This document shows positions 48,401 through 60,600 of a DNA stretch of 64,000 bases, in pieces (the stretch's first letter is position 1; every line of letters begins with the position of its first letter). The stretch comes from Apus apus (Eukaryota; Chordata; Aves; Apodiformes; Apodidae). The translations under genes were made by a program, and so were the position numbers. The stretch spans positions 111,649,706-111,713,705 of the forward strand of contig NC_067283.1 of NCBI RefSeq assembly GCF_020740795.1, read 5' to 3'. Below the pieces are notes generated by a model. That model made no database searches and was not told the origin of the DNA. It was given only the letters and a program-made list of their open reading frames with translations.

Positions 48401-51400
48401 CAAAAATATGCAAGAAGAGATAACTGAAGCCTCTTATGACTAGCTTTGACCTTCTCACTCCTCATATTTTCTTGGAAATCTAGGTCTTATCATGCATTCA
48501 CCAAACATAATTTTCATGTGGTTTAGGTCAAAAATCATCTAAAACAAAACAAAAGAAACAAAAAAAAAACCCCAAACAAACAAAAAAATCCCGCAGCATA
48601 ACTGGAGTGGCTCTCTATAGTCTCCTTTTTTAAAAACAACAACAACAACAACAAACAAACACAGCTCCAAACTAGCAATTTGTTTTTCTGAGATGTTTTC
48701 TCAGAAGTCTGCATCAGAGGGCAGAATTTATCACAGTGCAGCACGTCCCAAGTGTTCATAAAGGTCACTGCACAGACAGTGTAGGTTTAACCTGGTCACA
48801 ATATACAACTAAGGTGCAGACAGTGAAAAAGAGGATCAGGGATTGCAGTCTAGGCTGGAGCCAGGGCTTTTTAACTGTCCATCTTACAGCAAATGTTAGC
48901 AGTCCACATCCTATTAAGGACAAGCAGCCACACTATATTTATTTCCCCAGTCAAACAGAAATATGAGTGCTGTTCAGAAGGAATCACTTGTAGCATTTTG
49001 CTACACTGGCTGAATGCAGGGCATCCTCTGTTTTTTCCTAATCCCATCCAGGCTTTGACTCACACACTGTCCTGTTGGCTGTCAATGCAGAGTAATCCTG
49101 AAGGGTTTCCTTGTAAGACCACTTGCATTGAATGGCTGCTACCTAATAACTAAAATTAAGAAAGTGCCATTAACCTACGATCATGGGCAAGACTGTCCAA
49201 GTGAACTCTAGGTTCCAGTTTCCCAACCACTGTGGATGGTTAATGTCTGAAACTCTGTCAGCATCCATCAGGAAAAGCATCATTCATGATGCATCCACAC
49301 TTTACTCAAATTAAAACTTGTTTACCTGAACAAAGATTTTGAGGCAGACACCATTCTTCCTTTTAACTGGTTTGTGTCTGGACTATCCAGCTTGTAAACA
49401 GATGTATGTGAATTGCTAACTTGTACTCTGAACACTTTTGCAGGATCTCAGTACATCTTCAAGAACATTTGCCAATGAATCCTTCCTTCTTTTATCTGTT
49501 GCCTTTTATTAAGGCAATATAGGTTAAGTCAGGAAGTACTAATTAAACCAAAGGAAAAAAGCTGCATACACTTCAGAAATTGCCTGTGAGCCACATTTCA
49601 AACAGGCCTTGGATTCTCTGCAGGCTTGGTCTGCCCTGGATACAGTTTATTTCACTTGTATTGGACCAGTAAGACACTTGTCAGTCTTCAAAGTGCTAAA
49701 CTATAAGCAAATCTGAAAATGGGATTTTCAATCCTTTTACTTAATTTAAGTAATAGTTCTGTCTTTAAGGCTTTATTCGTTCACCACCCTTAGCCAAAGA
49801 TGACAAATAAGATGAAGGAGGAGGCCACAGCTGGCAAAGAAAAATGGCAATAGCACAAATGATGATGTCTCTGATAAGAAACACGTCAGTTTTCTCCCCT
49901 TTGTCTCTTTCTCCTTGAGATTTTGTTTTCTGCCTGGACAACTACTCCTCGCCACACAGCAGGAAAGTTCCATTAGTTGTTCAACTCAAGGCTTTCTTCA
50001 ATTACATAATGTGGCTTTGAAGTGTAATAAATATTAAATAAATCTTTTCAGCAGAAAAAAAACAGCAACAACAAAACAAAACAAAACAAAACAACAACAC
50101 AAAATAGCTTAAAAAAATCAGGAATAAAATAAAAAGAAGGAAAAGAGAGAAATGGGGTTTAGGAGCTGAGTATATAAAGAACTGTCATACAAAGCTTGCT
50201 CCTTTTCAGACAAATAGGGTGCAATGCCAGCTATATTTCCTTCTTGCTTCTGAACTTAATTTACCCACAGTTTTTTGTTACAAGTTGAGTACATAATATC
50301 TCTGAGCTGGGAATTCTTATTGCACATTTTAACAGCACCCAGTGGAAGAGATCCCTGTTCTTTGACCAAGGCATTGTAATTCAAATTAATAAAATCTTGT
50401 GAGGCAAAATTGCTTTTCCAAGAGACAATCATTCAGGGTCACATAAAATCGCATCAGTGTGTAGGGGTAAAACCTAGAGCCTCAGTGCTAATAACTAGAG
50501 AACAAATAATTTTCCAGTAATTTCTCTCATTAATTATAATTTGAGAGTTGGCATCTTGCCTTTCATCATGACAATCCTTTTCCTAAGCCACTAACATTTG
50601 GTTCCAGAGGGCACTTGGTACAAGTTAAACATGATATGAAAAAAGGGGCCTTAACTATAATCCCTGCTGTAGCAACAGAAATAACAAAAAAGCCAGCCAG
50701 CTGTGATTTGTGATGTATATGGATGAGTTGGTAGCAAAGACAGGCTCTGCAATATGGAAACATACACTACAAAGAAGGAGGGAATTATTTCAAATTTTTA
50801 GAAACCATTCAGTGTAGAGTTTGGCTGTGTAGCATCTTTGCTATTTAATATTCTACATCGACTGTTTCTGTTTAGCATCTAAACAACAGTACAGAATATT
50901 AATGTATATATCTTATCCTTACAGGAAAACCACAGAGTATGGGGAGATCCACGAGCTTACAACAGAAGAACAGTTTGCAGAAGGAGTATACAGGATTGAG
51001 TTTGACACCAGCTCTTACTGGAAGGGACTCGGCCTTTCCCCTTTCCATGAATATGCTGATGTAAGTATTTGCAAATATACCTAACAACGTATATGCTTTG
51101 TACTGGCATCAGCTGGAAAGAACAAATACAGTGTTTTACTACTGAAGGAGCAGCATCATTCAATGAAATGGGTCACTGGCACTTTACATTGGGCAAATAA
51201 AGTCAGTATATAGCCAGCTAAGACAAAAGAAGTAGCCAACTTCCCTGTAAATACTGACACAGCTCAAAGTTGAGCTGTGCTCATTCACCCATTCAGACCA
51301 GTAGGGACCTTTGTTCAAAAAGGGCTACATTATTCAAATTACAGTATTTAAAAAAGAAACAAGGAAAAAAAAAAAAAAAGACTAATGAAAAAAACTGCTG

Positions 51401-53014
51401 AAGGAATACAGGAATTTGGAAACCCTAATTTTATAGGAAAAAGCTATTCTTCATTCAGAGATATGTTTCCCATATCAGTTACCTGCAAATCCCTGAATTC
51501 TGGCATGACCTGTAATTACAAGGGAAAAGAAACTGCTCTGCTGTGCCTTTTTTAAAAATAATGCTCAGTATTGAAATATGCATTAGAAAATAAAAGGCAT
51601 ACAATTATAAAGAAATAACCATAGTGGCAAAGGAATCCATACTCAAATTTCACAAGCCATGCAGCAAAATAATCATGCCTTGTGCCTCCCTACACTGATT
51701 TATTGTGCACCCTATTCTATCACATTTACTTAGCACTTCAAAAATATTTGTTTAAATTCTTCAGGCATAATTTGCCATTAAATTTAAGTTTCCCCAAATT
51801 AAGTAGTCTGGAATGGCTATAGGTTGTGTTGTAGAACATTCTAAGCCACAAGTTTCTGAAGCTCTATAGAAGACTACAAGAAATAGCTGAAGGCCCAGGT
51901 CCCTAAAAGACTGAGATGCAGCTTGGGCCATTTAGGTTAAACAAACAATCCTCAAAATTATTCCCTAACCATTTGGTTGTCTGAAAGTTTCTGGGGCCTA
52001 TGGAGGGGCTTATTTTTTTTGCATAATAGCACCTGGTTGAGACTGTTCCAGCTATGGTATTTAAGTGCTTTCCTTTGGCATAATAGCTTGTAGGTCAACA
52101 AATTAGCCTGGGAAGCAAGCAGAATTTAATGACTGGCTGAATACAGGATAACTGAAGGCTGCAGTCCTCATGTCCCAGAATCTCAGACTTTGGCAGGACC
52201 AGGATGTAGGAGGAAAGTCGATAGTCCTCTTATAGAAAGTACAGTTCAGAAAAAGTAGCTCAAATATTAGGCTAAAGAAAGCCAAATAAAGTGGGAGCGT
52301 AAGCCATGTGACAATACTTTCCTGAAAAATGGGTGTCCCAAATTCCAGGGACTGATTTGGAAAGCAGCAAATTTTAACCATCTTAGGACAAGGATCTCTC
52401 CTTGTTCTGACAAGTCTAGCCACTCAGTTCTTAATGCAAGAACTGATCCACCACCAAATGTGTTAAAAACAGGAGTGAGGCATTGAAGTACAGAAAGCAA
52501 CTTTGGGCTCCAACTGCCTACTTTGCTTGGACACCTCACACAGAGGGTGTATTTAAGTTCACTAGATAGGATTTCACCTCTGTCTTTCTTATCAGTTGTT
52601 TGAGATACCTCCCCCTCATCCTCCTAACCCACTTCACAAACTAGTTTTCCTCACTCAGGTGTAGGTATCTCCACCTAGCTTCACCGCAGCCAAGGCACTC
52701 TGTGGATTTTGGTCTACATCTCATAGTTTCTCAGTCTTCAGCATCACAAAGTAAGAGGGAACACTAACCTTGAGAAGAGGAAGATCATTCACTGGACAAA
52801 ACTGGCAAAGTCTTCTGCAGAGGAAATGGAGTGTGCTCCCTAATTCTCAATAAGGTAGTCTCAAATATACATTGTTCATCATGATCATAAGTTTTCTCTC
52901 TTCCAGGTGGTGTTCACTGCTAATGATTCCGGTCACCGCCACTATACCATTGCTGCCCTCCTCAGTCCTTTCTCTTACTCAACCACTGCTGTCGTCAGTG
53001 ATCCCCAGGAATAA
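45400..53014 (+). CDS. TTR: Transthyretin (copy 1, canonical avian form)
   Basis: Secreted homotetrameric carrier of thyroid hormones and of the retinol-binding protein/retinol complex, made in liver and choroid plexus. Joined exons 45400-45468, 46245-46384, 50925-51060 and 52907-53014 give 150 residues, the length of chicken TTR. Signal peptide 1-20 (ends FFSEA), mature start [16 protein letters not shown]. Human-numbered functional residues are kept: Cys10, Lys15, Leu17, Glu54, Thr106, Ala108, Ala109, Leu110, Ser117 and Thr119. The long hydrophobic N-terminus is the bird/reptile type. Exons 3 and 4 have the same sizes as in human (136 and 108 nt); exon 2 is 9 nt longer. The C-terminus lacks the YRGS motif of the related enzyme HIU hydrolase. 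Intron 2 (46385-50924) is 4.5 kb. A close, divergent copy follows 1.6 kb downstream on the same strand. Confidence 0.97.
46245..46384 (+). CDS. TTR: TTR copy 1 exon 2
   Basis: 140 nt from acceptor ttttccccaag. It encodes [20 protein letters not shown] and the strands up to WQDFATG, and ends in phase 2 before gtaagt. The first three codons (VSH) are those absent from the second copy. Confidence 0.95.
48541..48660. repeat. A-rich (AAC/AAAC)n simple repeat in TTR intron 2
   Basis: An A-rich, C-interrupted low-complexity stretch with a cleaner (AAC)n part at about 48636-48653. No coding or regulatory role is visible. Confidence 0.75.
50056..50099. repeat. (CAAAA)n simple repeat in TTR intron 2
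   Basis: Four to five copies of the pentamer CAAAA within an A-rich low-complexity stretch. Confidence 0.8.
50925..51060 (+). CDS. TTR: TTR copy 1 exon 3
   Basis: 136 nt: [18 protein letters not shown] and the helix/loop region to PFHEYAD. Acceptor atccttacag, donor gtaagt. Confidence 0.96.
52907..53014 (+). CDS. TTR: TTR copy 1 exon 4
   Basis: 108 nt including TAA. It encodes strands G and H ([19 protein letters not shown]), which form the hormone channel and the subunit interface, and ends SDPQE. Confidence 0.96.
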   Translation: MVFTANDSGHRHYTIAALLSPFSYSTTAVVSDPQE

Positions 53015-53162
53015 GCATGTACGTGTCGTTATACAAACACCCTCCTCTGCTAGAACTATAGTAGGCTTTCAGGAGGAAGGTTTTTCCTACTGCTAATGCA
53101 TAACTTTTTGCTACATTAGTGTGTGGTTTTTTTTTCATTTTGTACCCTGGCAAACTTAAGTC

Positions 53163-53168
53163 AATAAA
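53163..53168 (+). terminator. TTR: Polyadenylation signal of TTR copy 1
   Basis: AATAAA about 150 nt after the stop, giving a short 3' UTR as in other TTR genes. It lies about 1.4 kb before the ATG of the second copy. Confidence 0.8.
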
Positions 53169-54400
53169 ATGTTACTTTAAAACAGTTTTGATTCTACTGA
53201 TGAAGTTTTATTGTGTCCTAAGGTGTCATGATTTCCATTCAAGTGCAAAGGACCTCTGGAAAACATGCCTGGCACGGCACTTGATATGTTCTGTTATCTA
53301 TCTCCACTACCTTAAAATGCCTCACCAAATGCATTGGGCTCAAAATAATGAGTTGTGCTGCCTTTAAAAATATGACCAAACACATTACTGAAATCACGCC
53401 ATTCAGAAACCATCAGCACTCATCTGCCACCAACCTTGAAGTTTATCTCTACACACCAAGCTTGCTGGGATGACTGCATACCAAGTGAATTCACAAGTTT
53501 CAAAAGTCAGCAATTAACATTTCACTATTTAGTTAGTTTTTTCCATGATTTCTGGACACTACCGTAGTTACACAACACTTGTAAGCAGTGCAAAAATAGT
53601 ATAAACACAGCACCTGTCTTAAAGCATGCAGATTTCATGGGATCCTACTATTCCTGGAGCTTAAAAACCAGTAGCTTTGATTTGCAGAGGGCTATGCCCA
53701 GACCTCAAAATAGGACAGAAATATGTTCATACAGGTGTAGTTATTAAGAAAACCTGAAACAAACTACAAACCAAAAACTACTCTGCATTTTGTCATCCAT
53801 CTGGTGACAGGATAAACCTAGTAAGAGAGTGTGCATACACGTCTAACCAAAGATCAGAAAGACAAAGTTTAATTTAAAGAAGTAACATCTCCCTAAAATG
53901 AAGCTGATCTTTCTGGTCAGAGCTAAATCTTGCAGTTGCACAGGGAAAGTCCTGAATTTGTACTGAATCTAATGGACAAATGAAGTGATAGGGCTTACAA
54001 CACTGTTTACCTATGCTTCAGAAATGGGTGTGTAGGTATCTGGTCATCATACTGGAAGCCAAGAGTAACATTTTTCCCTCAGGAGAATGCATAAGATAAC
54101 TAGATAGCCCACAGATTAACCACCTATCTTTTTCTCAGAAGTGAGAAATCTCTTAACAGATAGAAATGGGTAAGTCAATTATGCCAAGCCATAACCACAG
54201 AGAAATTCTCACTGAACCTGGGATTACTGACTTGACAAGAAATTTGTTCTCAACTATATGAGATCTGTGTAACACTATTCCTCAATAAAAAGAAAAAAAT
54301 AACACAGAATAGACATTATTTCCAAGAAAACAGGTCACTGCTGTGGAGCTAGGCAGTATTAACTATTTCCACAGGCAATGATAGAAGATACTTATTTTTG
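53169..54400. other. Spacer between the two TTR genes
   Basis: About 1.2 kb of AT-rich DNA with no recognised repeat or exon. It separates the polyadenylation signal of copy 1 from the conserved promoter block of copy 2, so each gene has its own promoter and a single read-through unit is not needed. Confidence 0.6.
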
Positions 54401-54589
54401 CAGACAAGGGTCATGTTTGTATGGGTTACTAATTTTCTCATTGTTTACCAAGTAAATAGCATGAATTGGCATGTTGAAAGTCCTGTGGATTTTCTGATAA
54501 GTTACTGCAGTTCAGAGGTCTTGATATAAAAATCACAGATTCCATCAGTTTCTACTTGCTGACACTGAGACTTCCTAGTGGTAGGCAAA
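54401..54589 (+). promoter_or_regulatory. Promoter and 5' UTR of TTR copy 2
   Basis: It begins with the block caagggtcatgtttgt (54405-54420), identical to that of copy 1. An HNF1-like element gttactaattttctc (54425-54439) and a FOXA-type element tgtttaccaagtaaat (54442-54457) follow almost without spacing. A TATA box tataaaa (54525-54531) stands 65 bp before the ATG. The compact HNF1-FOXA layout resembles the mammalian TTR promoter as I remember it. The promoter was evidently duplicated with the gene and retained. Confidence 0.75.
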
Positions 54590-54658
54590 ATGGCTTTTCA
54601 TTCTGTATTTCTTGTTTTCTTAGCTGGCCTGGCATTTTTCTCCGAAGCGTCACCATCG
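54590..54658 (+). CDS. TTR copy 2 exon 1
   Basis: Twenty-three codons: [20 protein letters not shown] plus SPS. The signal peptide is nearly the same as in copy 1. Start context is strong (A at -3, G at +4). Donor gtaagt. Confidence 0.93.
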
Positions 54659-57600
54659 GTAAGTGTCTCAGGGTGGAGGTTCCTTAGTAGTCCCAGCTTT
54701 TTTTCTTTTTTTTTTTTTTTATCCTTCAATTAGTGTAAGTGAAAAATAGAGGATTACATCTTGTTGGAATTATTTTTATTATATGGTATGTATTGACAAT
54801 AGTTATCTCCTACTGCTCTTTCTCTACTCTTTCTCCTCTCGGGATTAGTGAGAGATCTTTACAGTTAGAAAAGCGGCACTTAGCATTACTCAGTGACTAT
54901 ATGAAAAATGAATTAAAACAAGAAAGGGAAAAAATAGCATATTCACTACAAAAAAAGGCTTGGGCTTGTTATAAAGTAACTAAAAGTCCTTATAACACAA
55001 CGAACAATCATGAGGCATTTTTTTTCCTGTTTTGAGATCCATTTTGAAGAAATGCCTTCTCTAGTCTTTTCCCTTACTGAGCTACTCAACGCAGCTCAGT
55101 CCTGCAGCAAGCAGGACTGGATTTCAGCAATCATTAATGTAAGCAAAGAAGAGAGCCAAAGCCAGGATCCACTTCCAGAAGGCTCATTTATTGCAGCAAA
55201 GCAAGCCAGAGATGCCGGAGCTTCAGCCTGAAATTCTCCAAGAACAGACCTGTCTCTTTTTTCACCCCTACTCATTCTTCCTCTCAAGCTCTGTTCTTTG
55301 GGAAAATTAATACCTGACCAACCTTTGTGAGGAAGCAGACTTTAATTGAACTCCCATAGTGCAAAAGCCAGGATCACACGAGGTGACAATAGGCTCAACG
55401 CCCTGCCAAGGCCTCAGAAGAAATGCTAGTGAAGAGCATCTGCCCTCTAGAAAGGGAGCCTGACCATACAGGCAGTATAGAAGCATCCTGATACATTGGT
55501 CTGATATAGGGCAGGGTTCCTGCATGACAGAATTTTCAGTATGTCCCAGACTGTAGGAGGGGATGTAAGCCAGAGTTCTTAGTTTTTACCATCTACATCG
55601 TTATTCAGTTTGCAATGATTAAATGGAGATCAATTATTGCTATTTTGAGATCATCCCCACTTAGCACCTTTCACAAAGCTCCATTTTCTCACTTCTCATC
55701 TACAGAATTAGGTAATGGAAGGTCAAGGCCCTGATTCAACTCTGCCTTTGAACAGGTACAATATCAGGGCATGACCACTGCTTGTGATGAACACGCCAGA
55801 AGTGAAACTACAGCCATCCTATCTTTGAAAGGTTTTCCTCTCCTATCCCTGCATAGCTGCCAAGGGCTGACAAATCTGATCCACTACAGTGTTAGGAGAG
55901 AGTCTGTGTCTGGTAGTTATAATGTTTACAGCAGAATTATATGAAGTCTATGGCAACAAGGTATCAGAGACTCTCAAATAAAGCAAGCCATGCTCCACAA
56001 TACAGAGAAAGACTTTGCCAGATTTTTAAACATTCCTGCTACCTTTGATAATGTATCTGTTGAGATCACAATTTTGTTACATCTTCATGCTGGAGATGAT
56101 GTGTAGCTAAGCCATGTCACAGAAAAAAAACAGAAATGTGTTCTCACACACAGGCACAGCACCTCCTCAGTGCACACAGCTACACTCCTGACAGCTCCTG
56201 ATAGCTTCCTACCTGCTTCCACCATATAAAGCCCCCAGAAAGCTTCAGGCTACATTTCTGCAGGATAGAGCGATGGAATATATTCTGATGGTATATTGAT
56301 GGTATATTCTGAAGACCTGAAGAATAATATACCTTACTGCTTTATTATGCACCATCACATACCTTTCTTACAATATAAAATTTCTCTTCCTATCTGAAGG
56401 ACTCTCCTGACTCCAAGCATCCTCTTGTTATAAAAATTCTGGATTCAGTCCGAGGAAGTCCAGCTCCAAATGTTCCAGTTAAGTTATATAAAGAAGCTTC
56501 AGACGGATCTTGGGACCTGTTAAATACAATGTAAGTCATATCAAAATAATGAGTGAAAGAAGGGAAAGGCACTGGGAAGAGGCCAAAAAGTGGAAAAAAC
56601 AGTTTCATATTCTCTAACAGGTTTTTTTTTACTCGGAGGAAAGATAACATACTACTGAATTAATTTGCTGCAGACTGTCTTTTAACTGTACTATAGTTTC
56701 AACTACCAGATGGATTTATAATGGTTTATAATTACTGTGAGCACAAGAAAGTATTTTTAACTATCCTTAATTCAATCATCGCTTCTCTTCAATTTCATTA
56801 CAAAGGATTATGTTACTTTTTAGTACCCAGCAATGAATTGCTGCATTGTTACTCCAAGATTCAGGCAGACTCTGTTTAGTTTGTTTGCAGCCAAGACACT
56901 GGCTGAGAATCCTACCCTTATTGGCTATTTTCCTTCTTTCTAAATGGATTTTAATTTCATACTAGCACCACAGCTCTAAAAAGAAAACATGGAAATGTTT
57001 TGAACACCTACCATATGGTATTTGATAGCATTCTTTGCTTCAAGTCTCAACTGAAAGGAGAAAATTTGGGGATAAAGCTTTACCACCTACTCCCCCACAG
57101 AGAAATAATTGTATCTAAAATAAGAAAAATATCTTCCAGATATTTAAATGTTGTCAAGTCTTAAAAAAAAAATATTATTGTAGAATTTCAGGAATAGATT
57201 AGTTGGTTTTTTTTAATTGCCCTCAGTTATAGTATATACTAACACTTTAAAAACTCAAAATCTATATTTAGTTAAAGTATAACCCGAAATGAAATTGAAG
57301 AAAAATTCTTAGGGGGTACAGAGAATAAACATTCTGTATTCAACAAACAACATTCCACTTCCACACTTCTCTCAAAATAGTTACAAAGTGTCACCTGAGA
57401 CCTTTCCAGGTCTGTTAATAGTCTATACTACTTTTTAAAAGTGATATAGGGCTCATGAGGGCTAAAGCTGACACAGTGCAGGAATTTCAGTAGTGAGAAC
57501 CCACACTCAGTGGCATTTCCAGAAAGTCCACAAGAAATTATATGTAAGTGGACCTTTGGTGTAATAGAGCAGTGGGCTGGCAGAAGCGAGAGTGCTCTCC

Positions 57601-60600
57601 TATGTGTCCTTGAAAAATACAGCTACAGTGAAGGCCACACTTATTTGTACAAGGTGGGGAAGAACAATCTATTCGTGTTGTCCTACTTAAATTGCCTCCT
57701 ACCCCTCAAGTGAGAAGATAGCTTCACACATACTCTGTCTCTGGAAATGTGTGACATTTTCCATTAAGAGGGTGTTCAATTTACCTATTTTCAAATCTGA
57801 GCTTAGAGGCTTATATAAAGATACTCAGATGAATAGCTAGATGTTGACTTAAGCCCTAAAAACAAATTTAACATTTGAAAAAAAGAACAAAATAACTCTA
57901 AGACCAGGTACGAGAAAAGTTATGATACTACTAAATCAGCCTACCTCTACAGCCTTGTTAATTTATACATAATTGAATGTTTACAAGACATTCTGAAATA
58001 ACTGTTCCCAGTTAAAGATACGTTTGCTTTTAGCTGAGAAGGCTTATTAGATAAATGAAGTTCTCTAACAATGACAAGTCTACAACAAGGAAAAAATAGA
58101 AACATTTGAACAGATAAAAAAATTCTGGTAACTCACTACAGGGTATCTTGTAAGATAGAAAAGGAGTTCTATGACTTCCTAAGTAATGCACTGGACAATG
58201 ATATAAAAAACATTATTTTTCTCTGCACGTAATTTGAACAAAATATGTTCAGAAAAAGATTTAGCATCCAAAACAGTGGTGTGCAATTACTAAAATCAGG
58301 CACTACCAGCATTGTTATTTGTGGATAACCTACCCAATCAAAAACCTAGTATTATAGAACTTATTTCAGAGATTTCAACCAAGAGATATGCTTGACAGAC
58401 AGCATTCAGTATTGGTTCTGGAGCCCCAGGATGGTTGGTGTTCAAAGTTCTATAGTTTCAAGCCATTATATGGCCTTGGATAGCACTGATAGCATCTTAA
58501 AATCAAACAAAACCATCTGTTTGTTGAGGGTGGAAAACCAACTGATCAATAGAGAAAACATGGAATTCCATAAGCTTACGCTGTTGGTTGACCTACAGCC
58601 ACTTCAAACAACAGATCTCAAACTTCAGATAGCCAACTGTAAAAATATCCATACTAACAGAACAACCTGACGTATGATAAAACAACCCAATGTATTTAAA
58701 TAAGAAAGAAAACTATGGGAAAACTGAGAGTTGACACTACTTACTTGCACAGTAAGTACATCATAGTTTCCATAGTGTTTACAGCAGTGGTGAAGTTTTC
58801 CTTCTGAGTGGGTTTGTTTAATTAACTTCCAAGACTCTGCCAACAGTCTATGAACAATAATGCCAGTTTTTGGCTCACCCCTACACCACACAGAGTAGCA
58901 ACATGGCAGGCAGCCATCTGCTGTGGTGATTGTGGAAGTAATAAATGCCAAGATAAGCTCTGAAGCATCCATAATACAGATGGACATAAGCCACTCCAGA
59001 TCAATAGAAGTATTAATCATATTACTTCAGCTACATAACATCCCTCAAGTTCAGTTGTTACGAACTGCATTCTTCTTGGACTTTTAACCAAAAGTGCATT
59101 CTTCTGCCATCACACAGACAAACCAATGACAATGGAGAGTTCCGTGAGCTCATAACTAAAGAAAAATTTGCAACAGGGATATACAAGATTGAGCTTGACA
59201 CAGCCACTTATTGGAAGAAAATGGGCTTGAATCCCTTCCATCACCATGCTGATGTGAGTAATTTTTTTATTTTTTTTTTTCCCCTGCACTTTAGCTGCAA
59301 ATAAAAAAAAATACTTTTTATGTCTAGGCTTCAATTCATAGTATAGAATCATCCTAGTTGGAAGGGACCATGAAGATCATTAAAAGCCCAACCATAACCT
59401 AAATCCCTCTACCATAATCTAATTTACCTGTTCAGTGCTTAAATCATGTCACTAAGTACTGTATCTATATTTCTTTTAAACACTTCCAAGAATGGTGACT
59501 CCACCACGTCCCTCTGGGCAACAGGTTCCACTGTCCAACCACTCTTTCATTAAAGACATTCTTTCCAAAATCCAGTCTAAACCTCCCGTGGCACATCTTC
59601 AGGCCATTTCCTCTCATCCTGTCATTATTCACTCGGGAGAAGAGACCAACACCCACCTTCCTACAACCTCCTTTCAGGTAGTTGTAGAGAGCAGTGAGGT
59701 CTCCCCTCAGCCTCCTCTTCTTCAAACTAAAAAATCCCAGTTCCCTCAGCCTCTCCTCTTAAAGCTTATTCTCCAGACCTTTCACCAGCTTGGTAGCACG
59801 CATGTGTTGAACTTCCTTTTCCTCATCTCCTTGGAGAATAGATGACAAGCACCCAAGTTAAATTTTGTTTCTGCCTCCCTGAAATGGATGACAGATTATA
59901 TTCTTATTCAAGACAGTAATGGAGGTTAATGCTGGATTGTCTATGCCTTCTGTAGTAACTGAAATAAAAAAGGCAAGATGAAAGATTTACAACATGCAAA
60001 TACACTAATTAAACATCAAGGTAACATCTAAAGTCTATATTCCAGACTAGAAATTAATTTAATCCAGAGTGCAGGAGTCTACTTTCTTAACAATAACCCT
60101 CAGTAGGGATCATGTTTTGTTCAGTTCACCAGTTGTTTCACATGCATGTTTTTTAATAACACTGAAAGCAGCACAAGTTATGCATCACAGAATGTTATTA
60201 GCCTCTGTCTATTTTAAAAGCTGACACACATTGTCGCACAACACAAAATAATCTACTACATAGAGGGAGAAATCAAAGGACAGGACATGAGCTGATGGGG
60301 AAGATGTTAAAAGGGCTGTTGTAAATCATTCATGTGTAAGGTTATTCTCACAGTGACCAAAGGACTAACGCAGTCCTTCTCTATCTACTAGATATGTAAG
60401 CAGGATTAAAATAAACCCATTGCTTCATATTATGGCCTGGTGATAGTTCTGGTAGCACTATGTTTACTCTGTTCCTTGAAGTTCAGGATTTCATAAAGGC
60501 ACCAAAAATATTAAAATACTTGAGAGACTGATTTATTTATTTATTTATTTTTAATAAAGACACTCAATGGGGTGTGATGTAGATCTTCAATAAGGAAATT

